Source: Streptomyces asoensis (GTDB lineage Bacteria; Actinomycetota; Actinomycetes; Streptomycetales; Streptomycetaceae). From it: a stretch of 64,000 nucleotides of DNA. Of this stretch, positions 9,715 to 18,134 are shown in pieces (position 1 is the stretch's first letter; each line of letters opens with the position of its first letter). Below the pieces are notes generated by a model. It was given only the letters and a program-made list of their open reading frames with translations. It ran no database searches and had not been told where the DNA came from. The stretch is taken from NCBI RefSeq assembly GCF_013085465.1, contig NZ_CP049838.1, positions 6,634,001 through 6,698,000 of the forward strand. Direction: 5' to 3'. The position numbers and the translations under genes were made by a program.

Positions 9715-9972
9715 TCAGGCGGAGGCCTGACGGGCCCGGTTGCGGGCGGCGCGGCGCTTCATGGCGCGACGCTCGTCCTCGCTGAGGCCACCCCAGACGC
9801 CGGAGTCCTGGCCGGACTCGAGCGCCCACTGCAGACACTGCTCCATAACCGGGCAGCGACGGCAGACGGCCTTGGCTTCCTCGATCTGCAGCAGCGCAGG
9901 ACCGGTGTTGCCGATGGGGAAGAAGAGCTCGGGGTCTTCCTCGCGGCAAACGGCGTTGTGACGCCAGTCCAT
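9715..9972 (-). CDS. wblE: WhiB-family iron-sulfur regulator WblE
   Basis: 85 residues with the four cluster-binding cysteines C9, C37, C40 and C46 (C-x27-C-xx-C-x5-C), the GVWGG turn at 58-62 and a basic C-terminal tail (RRAMKRRAARNRAR) for DNA binding. WhiB-like proteins carry a 4Fe-4S cluster that senses NO or O2 and often bind region 4 of the principal sigma factor. Sequence and place next to the PdtaS-like kinase and upstream sigH fit WblE (orthologue of mycobacterial WhiB1). AAGGAGAGG precedes the ATG. Confidence 0.93.
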   Translation of the reverse strand: MDWRHNAVCREEDPELFFPIGNTGPALLQIEEAKAVCRRCPVMEQCLQWALESGQDSGVWGGLSEDERRAMKRRAARNRARQASA

Positions 9973-10291
9973 GGCTGCTACCTCTCCTTGGTATTACGTG
10001 CAGGTTGCTTGTGAATGTGAACGCTTTCACGAATCCCTCAACAAGTGAAGGGCCACCAGCCAGGTTCCCTGGCGCGGTCCTGTTGTTTGAAGAGGGGTTC
10101 CGGTGATCAGTGGATGCCGGTGTTGCGGGCTGTCCCGATCGCCACGTAGAGACTCGCAAACCTCAGCGGCGGATACAACCCCTTCCGGAAAGTTTTTTTT
10201 GATTCCTCGGTGTCGACTAGGTCACAGCCGTACTTCCATGGGGTGGACCCTGGCCTAAACGTTCGAGTGAAAGGACTTCAGCCCTTTCTGC
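9973..10291. other. Intergenic region upstream of wblE
   Basis: 319 bases carrying the wblE promoter, which I could not place exactly, and the end of the lipid-kinase-family transcript. An 8-base T run on the plus strand (about 10192-10200, an A-tract on the wblE coding strand) stands out in this GC-rich DNA and may be a curved or UP-like element. A weak hairpin (AAAGG/CCTTT, 10270-10287) lies just downstream of the upstream gene's stop. Confidence 0.5.
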
Positions 10292-11260
10292 TCACACAAT
10301 CACACGCAGTGCACGGCGTACGCCTGTGAACGTCACGCTTGTTCGCAGCCCGAGGTGGTCACCGTCCATCTGAAGGGGCAAAGGGACCTTCGAATGCAAG
10401 GTGAACTGGTCCAGGTCGTGCAGTGCGACGGCATGCTTGCCGTGCGGTCCCCGTTCGGGGGACGAAGTGAGCAACTGGGTGCCATATCGGGCAACCGAGG
10501 CCGTGGACAGACGGCTGAGACCCAGTACGTCGAGCCCCGTATCGAACGAGGCCTTAGGCGACGCGTACACCGGGCGATTGCCCAGATAGGTCCACGGAGC
10601 CGTGTTGCAGACTATGGACAGCACCAAATCGGTCACCGGTTCGACGCCCGGCCGCTCCAGGGTGATCGACCCGTGCCGGCGCTGTGACTCACCCAACAAC
10701 TGGCGCACGGCCTGACGGATGTAAAGAGCGTGGGTGGATTTTCTGCCGCGCTCGCGCTGCTGCTCCACCCGACCCACCACCCCGGCGTCGAAGCCCAGCC
10801 CGGCGTTGAACGTGAACCAGCGCGAGGGCACCGCCTCGTCCTCCGTGCCCGGCGTACCCGCGGCGAGGCCCAGCCCGACCGTACGCTCACTGCTCTCACG
10901 CAGGGCGTCCAGCAGCGCGCCGGTGGCTTCCACCGGATCGTTGGGCAGCCCCAGGGCGCGGGCGAAGACGTTGGTGGAGCCGCCGGGGACCACCGCGAGA
11001 CCGGGCAGGTTCGCCGGATCGGGGCCGGCGTGCAGGAGGCCGTTGACCACCTCGTTGACCGTGCCGTCGCCGCCGAGGGCCACCACCAGATCGACGTTTC
11101 CGCTGTCCGCGGCCTGCCGGCCCAGGTCACGCGCGTGCCCGCGGTATTCGGTGGTGACCGCCTCGAGCTTCATCTCGCTCGCGAGCGCGTGGATGAGGAC
11201 GTCGCGCGTCCGTGCACTCGTAGTGGTTGCCGCCGGATTGACCACGAGAAGAGCACGCAT
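10292..11260 (-). CDS. Diacylglycerol/sphingosine kinase family lipid kinase
   Basis: 322 residues. The DAGK catalytic domain opens the protein with VVNPAA and the nucleotide-binding motif GGDGTVNEV (about 63-71), followed by VPGGSTNVFAR; the C-terminal beta-sandwich follows. Members phosphorylate diacylglycerol or related lipids at the membrane; the substrate here is unknown. Start is the ATG giving the canonical MRALLVVNP opening. The conserved neighbourhood (wblE on one side, sigH block on the other) matches Streptomyces synteny. Confidence 0.9.
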   Translation of the reverse strand: MRALLVVNPAATTTSARTRDVLIHALASEMKLEAVTTEYRGHARDLGRQAADSGNVDLVVALGGDGTVNEVVNGLLHAGPDPANLPGLAVVPGGSTNVFARALGLPNDPVEATGALLDALRESSERTVGLGLAAGTPGTEDEAVPSRWFTFNAGLGFDAGVVGRVEQQRERGRKSTHALYIRQAVRQLLGESQRRHGSITLERPGVEPVTDLVLSIVCNTAPWTYLGNRPVYASPKASFDTGLDVLGLSRLSTASVARYGTQLLTSSPERGPHGKHAVALHDLDQFTLHSKVPLPLQMDGDHLGLRTSVTFTGVRRALRVIV

Positions 11261-11408
11261 GAGCTGAAGCGTACCTACTGGGTGGTACCGGGCACAGGCC
11301 GAGGTGGGGATCGGGTAAGAGATCGCGGGGTGAGCCTCGACACGAGCGCCGCGCGTCCCCGCGCGGGCGGCCCGGGGCCCGGTCAGGGGTGCGGGCTACC
11401 CTTCTGGG

Positions 11409-11849
11409 GTGAGCAGTGACCAGACTCCCGCCGCCCCGGAAACCGCAGAACCCCGCCCGCGCCGGCTGACGTACGCCGCCGCGCTCGTCGCCCTGGAGGG
11501 GCTGACGCTGGTCGTCGGCGGGGTGTGGATGCTCGCCCTGGGGATCGGCGGCGATCCGGACGACCGTCAGCAGGCCGTCACCGGCGGAGTCACGCTGCTC
11601 GTGCTCGCGCTGCTGCCGCTGCTCGCCGCCCGAGGGCTGCTGGGTCTGCGCGGCTGGAGCCGGGGACCCGCCGTCATCACCCAGATCATGGCGCTGCCGG
11701 TGGCCTACAACCTGCTGCGGGCCGACAGCATGGCGATCCCGGCGGGCATCGCGCTCGCGGCCGTCGCCGTCGCGTCGCTCGTCCTGCTCGTCAACGGCGA
11801 GACGACCCGGGCCCTCGGGATCCGGGGGCCGGGCCGCGCATCGGAGTAG
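11409..11849 (+). CDS. Small integral membrane protein, function unknown
   Basis: 146 residues with a short Pro-rich cytoplasmic start and four predicted hydrophobic helices (about 21-45, 56-80, 84-103, 110-130). I do not recognise a functional domain. It starts with GTG at 11409 and runs convergent to sigH. Conserved next to sigH in Streptomyces as far as I recall. Confidence 0.8.
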   Translation: MSSDQTPAAPETAEPRPRRLTYAAALVALEGLTLVVGGVWMLALGIGGDPDDRQQAVTGGVTLLVLALLPLLAARGLLGLRGWSRGPAVITQIMALPVAYNLLRADSMAIPAGIALAAVAVASLVLLVNGETTRALGIRGPGRASE

Positions 11850-11882
11850 CTGCCGCTCCGCTGCCGCTCCGCTGCCGCTCCG
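11850..11882. repeat. Three tandem 11-bp repeats between convergent genes
   Basis: CTGCCGCTCCG occurs three times head to tail at 11850-11860, 11861-11871 and 11872-11882, filling most of the gap between the membrane-protein gene and sigH. Confidence 0.85.
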
Positions 11883-11890
11883 CTGTACCG

Positions 11891-13033
11891 CTATTCCTCG
11901 ACGAGCAGTTTCTCCCGCAGCTGGGCCAGTGTGCGGGCCAGCAGGCGCGAGACGTGCATCTGCGAGATGCCGACCTCCTGCGCGATCTGCGACTGGGTCA
12001 TGTTGCCGAAGAAGCGCAGCAGCAGGATCCGCTTCTCGCGTGGCGGGAGGTCCTCCAGGAGCGGCTTGAGGGACTCCCGGTACTCGACCCCCTCCAGAGC
12101 CTCGTCCTCCGCGCCGAGGGTGTCCGCGACCGCCGGTGACTCGTCGTCGGTGTCGGGCACGTCCAGCGAGAGGGTGGAGTACGCGTTGGCGGACTCCAGG
12201 CCCTCCAGGACCTCCTCCTCCGAGATCGCCAGCTTCTCGGCGAGCTCGTGGACCGTGGGGGAGCGGCCGTGCTGCTGCGACAGCTCGGCCGTCGCCGTGG
12301 TCAGCGCCAGGCGCAGCTCCTGGAGCCGGCGCGGCACCCGTACCGCCCAGCCCTTGTCACGGAAGTGCCGCTTGATCTCGCCGACGACCGTCGGGGTCGC
12401 GTACGTGGAGAACTCCACACCGCGCTCCGGGTCGAAGCGGTCGACCGACTTGATCAGGCCGATGGTGGCGACCTGGGTGAGGTCGTCCAGCGGCTCGCCT
12501 CGGTTGCGGAAGCGCCGCGCGAGGTGCTCGACGAGCGGCAGATGCATGCGGACCAGCTGGTTGCGCATCTCCGCGTACTCGGCACTGCTGTTCTCGAGCT
12601 TGCGCAGCTCGATGAACATCGCCCGTGCGCCGCTGCGGTCCCCCGGCGCGGGGGGTACCGGCACGGGGGTGGCCGGCACAGGGGCGGCCGGTGGTTCGTG
12701 CTGCGTGCCCGGCACGCTCTGTTCGCCGTCTCGCTGGTGCTCGCTCATTGTCCCGCCCGTCGCCCTCTGTCGAGCCCTCGCCTCTGCTCGGCCCGGGGGC
12801 GAGCCCCCGATCCGCCTCTCCCGAGGCGAGCCCTGCACGGCACCTTCCGGCAGACCCGCCTGCGCGGAGACCGAGTCGTCCTCCGGATGCGGCCGGGCCT
12901 GCTCGGGAATGCCGTCGATGCCGTCCGCCATGCGTCGGGAACCGTCCGGAGAGACTGGAATGTCGGCGTTCTCGGCCGGCAGCTCCCGTGTGCCGCGCTC
13001 TTCGTCCCGCACCGGCCCGTCCCCGTTCCTCAC
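11891..13033 (-). CDS. sigH: Stress/developmental sigma factor SigH
   Basis: 380 residues from the GTG overlapping the prsH stop (GTGA). The last 285 residues are a SigB/F/G-type sigma-70: region 2 with DDLTQVATIGLIKSVDRFD, region 3, and region 4 HTH with SQIAQEVGISQMHVSRLL. The first about 95 residues are a low-complexity extension. An internal ATG at 12748 (MSEHQRDG) would give a 285-residue form; S. coelicolor SigH is indeed known in several sizes from alternative starts and proteolysis. Acts in osmotic stress and septation and is held by the anti-sigma factor PrsH encoded just upstream. Confidence 0.92.
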   Translation of the reverse strand: MRNGDGPVRDEERGTRELPAENADIPVSPDGSRRMADGIDGIPEQARPHPEDDSVSAQAGLPEGAVQGSPRERRIGGSPPGRAEARARQRATGGTMSEHQRDGEQSVPGTQHEPPAAPVPATPVPVPPAPGDRSGARAMFIELRKLENSSAEYAEMRNQLVRMHLPLVEHLARRFRNRGEPLDDLTQVATIGLIKSVDRFDPERGVEFSTYATPTVVGEIKRHFRDKGWAVRVPRRLQELRLALTTATAELSQQHGRSPTVHELAEKLAISEEEVLEGLESANAYSTLSLDVPDTDDESPAVADTLGAEDEALEGVEYRESLKPLLEDLPPREKRILLLRFFGNMTQSQIAQEVGISQMHVSRLLARTLAQLREKLLVEE

Positions 13034-13443
13034 GCCGGCCCGGGTCCCGCGCCGCGTTGTTTGTAGAGACTGATCGTCACGGTCTTGTCCTCGTCGACGG
13101 CGGAGGACACCTTGCCCGCGAGGGCGGACAGGACGGTCCAGGCGAAGGTGTCCCGTGAGGGGGCGTGCCCGTCCGTGGTCGGCGCGGAGACGGTGACTTC
13201 CAGCGAGTCGTCGACGAGTCGGAACACGCAACTGAGTACCGAGCCGGGCACGGCCTGCTGGAGCAGGATCGCGCAAGCCTCGTCCACCGCGATGCGCAGG
13301 TCCTCGATCTCGTCCAGGGTGAAGTCCAAACGGGCCGCGAGGCCGGCCGTGGCCGTCCGCAGCACCGACAGGTAGGCACCCGCAGCCGGCAGCCGGACTT
13401 CCACGAAGTCCTGGGTCGCGGGCTCGCCTGCGATCTGGGACAC
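13030..13443 (-). CDS. prsH: Anti-sigma factor PrsH (RsbW-like kinase fold)
   Basis: 137 residues with an RsbW/SpoIIAB-like HATPase fold; the N box is in RIAVDEACAILLQ. It should bind and inhibit SigH, its translation-coupled partner. GTG start at 13443 preceded by GGAGGTGAGG; a longer frame upstream has no ribosome-binding site. The promoter lies in the 281-bp gap to the UBP gene. A TCACT/AGTGA half-site at 13571-13575 resembles half of a BldD box; BldD control of a sigH promoter is known in S. coelicolor, but this match alone is weak. Confidence 0.88.
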   Translation of the reverse strand: MSQIAGEPATQDFVEVRLPAAGAYLSVLRTATAGLAARLDFTLDEIEDLRIAVDEACAILLQQAVPGSVLSCVFRLVDDSLEVTVSAPTTDGHAPSRDTFAWTVLSALAGKVSSAVDEDKTVTISLYKQRGAGPGPA

Positions 13444-13724
13444 CCTCACCTCCAAGGTGGTACAAGCTTTTCGGGGCCGAGGGTCGCCCCCCGGGGTAAC
13501 GCGTGTGTGGTGCAGCGGTGACGCTATCGCGCTCTCAAGTTTCTGTCCCCGGGACCCCAACCCCCTGGCGTCACTCACAGTAAAGCTGTGAACACGCTCC
13601 GTGTCTAGGGGTCGGTCGGCCCAAATGGGAACAGGGCGCGCCGGGTTGACGTACCCAGGCGTCAGATGGTCGAACCGTACCCGCCGGACGGCCGGGGCGT
13701 CATGGTCTCCTCATACGGGGCTCC

Positions 13725-13985
13725 TCATACGAGGACATGGTCGACGAAGCACCAGCGCCAGTTCTCGCCGGGTTCGAAGGTCCGCATCACCGGGTGACCC
13801 GAATCCTTGTGGTGCTCCGTCGCGTGGCGGCTCGGCGAGGAGTCGCAGCAGCCGACGTGGCCGCAGGTCAGGCACAGCCGAAGTTGCACCGGGTGGGTGC
13901 CGTCCCGCAGGCACTCCGGACACGTCTCGCCGAGTGGGACGGGTTCGGGGTGGGGCAGCGCGTCGGCGTGCGTGCACTGTTTCAT
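13725..13985 (-). CDS. UBP-type zinc finger protein
   Basis: 86 residues made almost entirely of a zf-UBP domain: Cys/His pairs CTH, CPEC, CLTCGHVGCCDSS, RHATEHH and GHPV give the full set of zinc ligands. In eukaryotes this fold binds free ubiquitin C-termini; in bacteria its ligand is unknown. It diverges from the Na+/H+ antiporter gene 60 bp away, and a similar domain is sometimes fused to such antiporters, so a link to that transporter is possible. Confidence 0.88.
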   Translation of the reverse strand: MKQCTHADALPHPEPVPLGETCPECLRDGTHPVQLRLCLTCGHVGCCDSSPSRHATEHHKDSGHPVMRTFEPGENWRWCFVDHVLV

Positions 13986-14045
13986 GATTGCCAGATTACG
14001 ACGGGCGTGCGGACGACCGCGCGCAAAATCGAGGGCGGGCTGTAC

Positions 14046-15644
14046 ATGGACGTGATGCCACTGCTGTTGCTGGTGGCCGGCAGTGCGGCGTTCGCGGCGG
14101 CGGCGCGGCGCACCCCGGTGCCCGCGCCGCTGCTGCTGGTGGCGGTCGGCCTGATCGTGTCCTACGTGCCGGGGGTGCCCGACTACACCCTGGACCCGGA
14201 CGTCGTGCTGCCGCTTCTGCTGCCTCCGCTGCTGTACACGTCGGCCACCGACAGCTCCTATCTCGACCTGCGCGCCCAGCTGCGGCCGGTGGCCCTGCTG
14301 TCGGTCGGGTACGTGCTCTTCGCGACCTTCGCCGTCGGCTGGGCCGCCTATCTGATCGTCCCGGGGCTGCCGCTGACGGCGGCGCTGGTGCTGGGCGCGG
14401 TGGTGGCGCCGCCGGACGCGGTCGCGGCCACGGCGGTGGCCCGCCGGGTCGGCCTGCCCTCACGGATCACCACCATCCTCCAGGGCGAGTCGCTGCTGAA
14501 CGACGCCACCGCGATCACCGCCTACAAGGTGGCCCTCGCGGTCGTGGTCGGCGAGGGCGCGTCCTGGGCCGGCGGTATCGAGGAGTTCCTGGTGGCGGCA
14601 GTCGGCGGGACCGCCGTCGGCCTGATCCTGATGGCCCCGCTGCACTGGCTGCGCACCCACCTCAAGGAGCCCCTGCTCCAGAACACGCTCTCCCTGCTGA
14701 TCCCCTTCGTCGCCTACTCGGCGGCCGAGCAGTTCCACGCCTCCGGCGTCATCGCGGTGGTCGTCGTCGCGCTCTACCTGGGCCACCGCGCGTGGGAGGT
14801 CGACTTCGCGACCCGCCTCCAGGAGGATGCCGTGTGGAAGATGGTCGCCTTCGTCCTGGAGTCGGCGGTCTTCGCGCTGATCGGCCTCCAGCTCCCGGTC
14901 GTCCTGAAGGGTCTCGGCGCCTACGAGGGTGTGGACGCCGCCTGGTACGCCGTCGCGCTGTTCCTCGTGGTCGTGGCGGCGCGCTTCCTGTGGGTGTACC
15001 CGGCGACCTTCCTGCCCCGGCTGCTGTCGGCGCGTATCCGCGCGCGGGAGGAGAATCCGACCTGGCGGGGGCCGATCGTCATTGCCTGGGCCGGCATGCG
15101 AGGCGTGGTCTCGCTCGCCATCGCCTTCTCCATCCCGCTCACCGTGGACCACGGCGACGCGCCCTTCCCGCACCGCAATCTGATCCTCTTCCTCACCTTC
15201 ACGACGGTCATCGGCACCCTGGTGGTGCAGGGGCTGAGCCTGCCGCCGCTGATCCGCCTGCTGAAGTTCCCCGAGCCCGACCCGCAGGCCGCGACGCTCG
15301 CCGAGGCCAATGCCCAGGCGCAGGCCTCCCGGGTCGCCGAGGAGCGCCTGGACGCGCTGCTGGCCGACGAGCGCAACGCGCTGCCGCCGCCGCTCGCCGA
15401 CCGGTTGCGCAGCGTCCTGGAGCGGCGCCGCAACGCCGTCTGGGAGCGTCTCGGGCAGGTCAACCCGGTCACCGGCGAGACCGTCGACGACACCTACCGG
15501 CGCCTCTCGCGCGAGATGATCAGCGCCGAGCGCGAGATGTTCGTCCGGCTGCGGGACGGCCGCTACATCGACGACGAGATGCTGCGCACGCTGCTGCGCC
15601 GACTGGACCTGGAGGAGGCGGCGGCGTTCCGGGAGGCGGAGTAG
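14046..15644 (+). CDS. Na+/H+ antiporter, CPA1 (NhaP/NHE) family
   Basis: 532 residues with about 12 membrane helices in the first 410 and a hydrophilic C-terminal tail rich in Ala/Glu/Arg. Family marks are APPDAV and GESLLNDATAI (ion-binding Asp region). It exchanges Na+ or K+ for protons at the cell membrane. The frame is open further upstream, but that part is antisense to the UBP gene; the ATG at 14046 gives the normal start just before helix 1. Confidence 0.92.
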   Translation: MDVMPLLLLVAGSAAFAAAARRTPVPAPLLLVAVGLIVSYVPGVPDYTLDPDVVLPLLLPPLLYTSATDSSYLDLRAQLRPVALLSVGYVLFATFAVGWAAYLIVPGLPLTAALVLGAVVAPPDAVAATAVARRVGLPSRITTILQGESLLNDATAITAYKVALAVVVGEGASWAGGIEEFLVAAVGGTAVGLILMAPLHWLRTHLKEPLLQNTLSLLIPFVAYSAAEQFHASGVIAVVVVALYLGHRAWEVDFATRLQEDAVWKMVAFVLESAVFALIGLQLPVVLKGLGAYEGVDAAWYAVALFLVVVAARFLWVYPATFLPRLLSARIRAREENPTWRGPIVIAWAGMRGVVSLAIAFSIPLTVDHGDAPFPHRNLILFLTFTTVIGTLVVQGLSLPPLIRLLKFPEPDPQAATLAEANAQAQASRVAEERLDALLADERNALPPPLADRLRSVLERRRNAVWERLGQVNPVTGETVDDTYRRLSREMISAEREMFVRLRDGRYIDDEMLRTLLRRLDLEEAAAFREAE

Positions 15645-15669
15645 GCCTGTCGCACGACCTCCCTCGCCG

Positions 15670-16572
15670 TCACGGGAACGGGCGGCCCGTGATCACGGCC
15701 GTCACGGTCGTCCCGCGCGCGAAGGCGCCCTCCTCGGCCAGGACGACAAGGCCGTAGAGCGACTTGGCGACATAGAGATGTTCCACCGGCACTCCGTGAC
15801 GTCGCTCGAAGTCCGCCGCGAAGGTCTCCAGCTCGGGGGTGACACGGGCGTAGCCGCCGAAGTGGAAGCGCTCGTCGAGCCGCCACTCGCCCCGCCGACC
15901 GCCGAAGGCATCCTCCTGGAGCGCCTGTATCCCGTCGTCCAGGAAGCCGCCTCTGAGGACCGGTATGCCCAGGGCCCGCTGGCCGGGGGCGAGGCCCGCG
16001 GCCAGGCCGGCGAGGGTGCCGCCGGTGCCACAGGCGAGGGCGACGACGTCGGTACGGCCGCGCAGCTCCTCGCCGAGCGCCCGGCAGCCGCGGACCGCCG
16101 CCGCGTTGCTGCCGCCCTCGGGCACGACGTACGCGTCCGTTGCGCCGACCGTGTCCCGAAGCTTCCCGAGCACGTCCGGCTCGGTCTTGCGACGGTATGT
16201 CGAGCGGTCCACGAAGTGCAGACGCATGCCGTCGGCCGCGCACCGGGCCAGGGAGGGGTTCAGCGGCCGGCCGGCCAGTTCGTCGCCGCGCACCACGCCC
16301 ACCGTGGGCAGCCCGAGAAGCCGGCCGGCGGCGGCCGTGGCCCGCAGGTGGTTGGAGTAGGCGCCCCCGAAGGTGAGGAGTGTCCGTCCCGCCGCCCGCT
16401 CCAGGTTGGGCGCGAGCTTGCGCCACTTGTTGCCGATCAGCTCGGGGTGGATCAGGTCGTCCCGCTTCAGCAGCAGCCGGACGCCGTATCGCCCGAACCG
16501 GTCGTCGGACACTTCCTGGAGGGGGGACGGCAGGCGGGGGCGGAGGTCGGTCACCCGCTCATTGTCGAACAC
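15670..16572 (-). CDS. PLP-dependent ACC deaminase / D-cysteine desulfhydrase family enzyme
   Basis: 300 residues, fold-type II PLP enzyme. GNKWRK holds the Schiff-base lysine, FGGAYSNHLRATAAAG the substrate site and CGTGGTLAGLAAGL the phosphate-binding loop. Families include 1-aminocyclopropane-1-carboxylate deaminase and D-cysteine desulfhydrase; sequence alone does not separate these. Start uncertain: GTG at 16572 or 16554, neither with a strong Shine-Dalgarno; the long frame upstream would enter the promoter of the divergent encapsulin gene. Confidence 0.85.
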   Translation of the reverse strand: MFDNERVTDLRPRLPSPLQEVSDDRFGRYGVRLLLKRDDLIHPELIGNKWRKLAPNLERAAGRTLLTFGGAYSNHLRATAAAGRLLGLPTVGVVRGDELAGRPLNPSLARCAADGMRLHFVDRSTYRRKTEPDVLGKLRDTVGATDAYVVPEGGSNAAAVRGCRALGEELRGRTDVVALACGTGGTLAGLAAGLAPGQRALGIPVLRGGFLDDGIQALQEDAFGGRRGEWRLDERFHFGGYARVTPELETFAADFERRHGVPVEHLYVAKSLYGLVVLAEEGAFARGTTVTAVITGRPFP

Positions 16573-16727
16573 CGTTCGGTGAAACGTACCTCTTCCCTGC
16601 CCACGTTGATCCATTCCCGCTCTTTCGGGTAATAGCACGAGCACACACCGTGATGGAAGGCTTGCCGCGTGAACGAAGTGCACCGGCGCAGTTCGGCGCC
16701 CGTGCATGAATCGGGAGGGCATTTCTC

Positions 16728-18134
16728 ATGTCGGTAGGCGAAGAGGTCCGCGCGGATTCGGACAAGCCGCAGCAGAGTCTCGGCACCGCGGCCGCGCGGA
16801 ACCTGGCCACCACGACCAAGTCCGCACCGCAGATGCAGGAGATCAGCTCCCGCTGGCTGCTGCGAAATCTTCCCTGGGTGGATGTGCAGGGCGGTACGTA
16901 CCGGGTCAACAGGCGTCTGACGTACGCGGTGGGCGACGGCCGCATCACGTTCGTGAAGACCGGTGACCGTGTGGAGGTCATCCCGGCCGAGCTGGGCGAA
17001 CTGCCCGCGCTCCGCTCCTACGAGGACGAGGAGGTACTCGGGGAACTCGCCTCCCGATGCCGGCAGCGGGAGTTCGGCCCGGGCGAGGTCATCGCCTCCT
17101 TCGGCAGCCCGAGCGACGAGGTCCATCTGCTGGCGCACGGCCGCGTCGAGAAGGTCGGCACCGGCCCCTACGGCGACGACCAGGTGCTCGGCGTCCTCGC
17201 GGACGGCGCGTACTTCGGCGACCAGGCGCTGCTCGACGCGGACGCCATCTGGGAGTACACGGCCCGTGCGGACACGGCCTGCACGGTGCTGATCCTGGCC
17301 CGGCAGGACGTCGAGCAGGTCGCGGAGCGTGCCGACTCCCTGCGCGAGCACCTCCAGCAGCTGCGCGCGATCCCCGAGCAGCGCACCAACAAGTACGGCG
17401 AGAAGGAGGTCGACCTCGCCGCCGGTCACGCCGGTGAGCCGGACATCCCGCACACGTTCGTGGACTACGACGCCCGGCCGCGCGAGTACGAACTGAGCAT
17501 CGCCCAGACCGTCCTGCGCATCCACTCGCGCGTGGCCGACCTGTACAACCAGCCGATGAACCAGACCGAGCAGCAGTTGCGGCTCACGGTCGAGGCGCTC
17601 AAGGAGCGCCAGGAGCACGAACTCGTCAACAACCGCGAGTTCGGGCTGCTGCACAACTGCGAGTACGACCAGCGGCTCCAGCCGCACGACGGCGTGCCCA
17701 GCCCGGACGACCTGGACGAACTGCTCAGCAGGCGGCGCGGAACCAAGATGCTGCTCGCCCACCCGCGCGCGATCTCCGCGATCGGCCGTGAGCTCAACAA
17801 GCGCGGTCTCGTCCCCGAGACGATCGACGTCGGCGGCAACCGGATCCCGACCTGGCGCGGGGTGCCGATCTACCCGTGCAACAAGATCCCGGTCACCGCG
17901 GCCCGCACCAGCTCCATCATCGCGCTGCGTCTGGGCCAGGAGGACCAGGGCGTCATCGGACTGCGCCAGTCCGGCATCCCGGACGAAATCGAGCCGAGCC
18001 TGTCCGTGCGGTTCATGGGAATCAACGAACAGGCCATCATCAAGTACCTGGTCACGGCCTACTACTCGGCCGCGGTCCTCGTGCCGGACGCGCTGGGCGT
18101 CCTGGAGAACGTCGAGATCGGCCGCTGGCGGTGA
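16728..18134 (+). CDS. Family 2B encapsulin shell protein with inserted cNMP-binding domain
   Basis: 468 residues, the length of the EshA/family 2B group. An N-terminal segment (about 30-85, [15 protein letters not shown] and [12 protein letters not shown]) and a C-terminal block (about 225-468, with [15 protein letters not shown] and [13 protein letters not shown] motifs) form the HK97-like shell fold; a cyclic-nucleotide-binding-like domain (about 95-215, [16 protein letters not shown] and [25 protein letters not shown] region) is inserted between them. Expected to assemble a protein nanocompartment in the cytosol. In the cNMP cassette the usual FGE is FGD and the phosphate-binding Arg position is altered, so ligand binding is doubtful. 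The stop overlaps the start of the prenyl synthase gene, the likely cargo. Confidence 0.93.
   Translation: MSVGEEVRADSDKPQQSLGTAAARNLATTTKSAPQMQEISSRWLLRNLPWVDVQGGTYRVNRRLTYAVGDGRITFVKTGDRVEVIPAELGELPALRSYEDEEVLGELASRCRQREFGPGEVIASFGSPSDEVHLLAHGRVEKVGTGPYGDDQVLGVLADGAYFGDQALLDADAIWEYTARADTACTVLILARQDVEQVAERADSLREHLQQLRAIPEQRTNKYGEKEVDLAAGHAGEPDIPHTFVDYDARPREYELSIAQTVLRIHSRVADLYNQPMNQTEQQLRLTVEALKERQEHELVNNREFGLLHNCEYDQRLQPHDGVPSPDDLDELLSRRRGTKMLLAHPRAISAIGRELNKRGLVPETIDVGGNRIPTWRGVPIYPCNKIPVTAARTSSIIALRLGQEDQGVIGLRQSGIPDEIEPSLSVRFMGINEQAIIKYLVTAYYSAAVLVPDALGVLENVEIGRWR

Noticed and set aside
10192..10200. T-run as an intrinsic terminator
   Set aside because: The upstream stem (TTCCGGAA) is too short, and no plus-strand gene ends here; more likely promoter DNA of wblE.
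13571..13575. BldD box upstream of prsH-sigH
   Set aside because: Only a half-site (AGTGA) is visible; listed only in the gene note.
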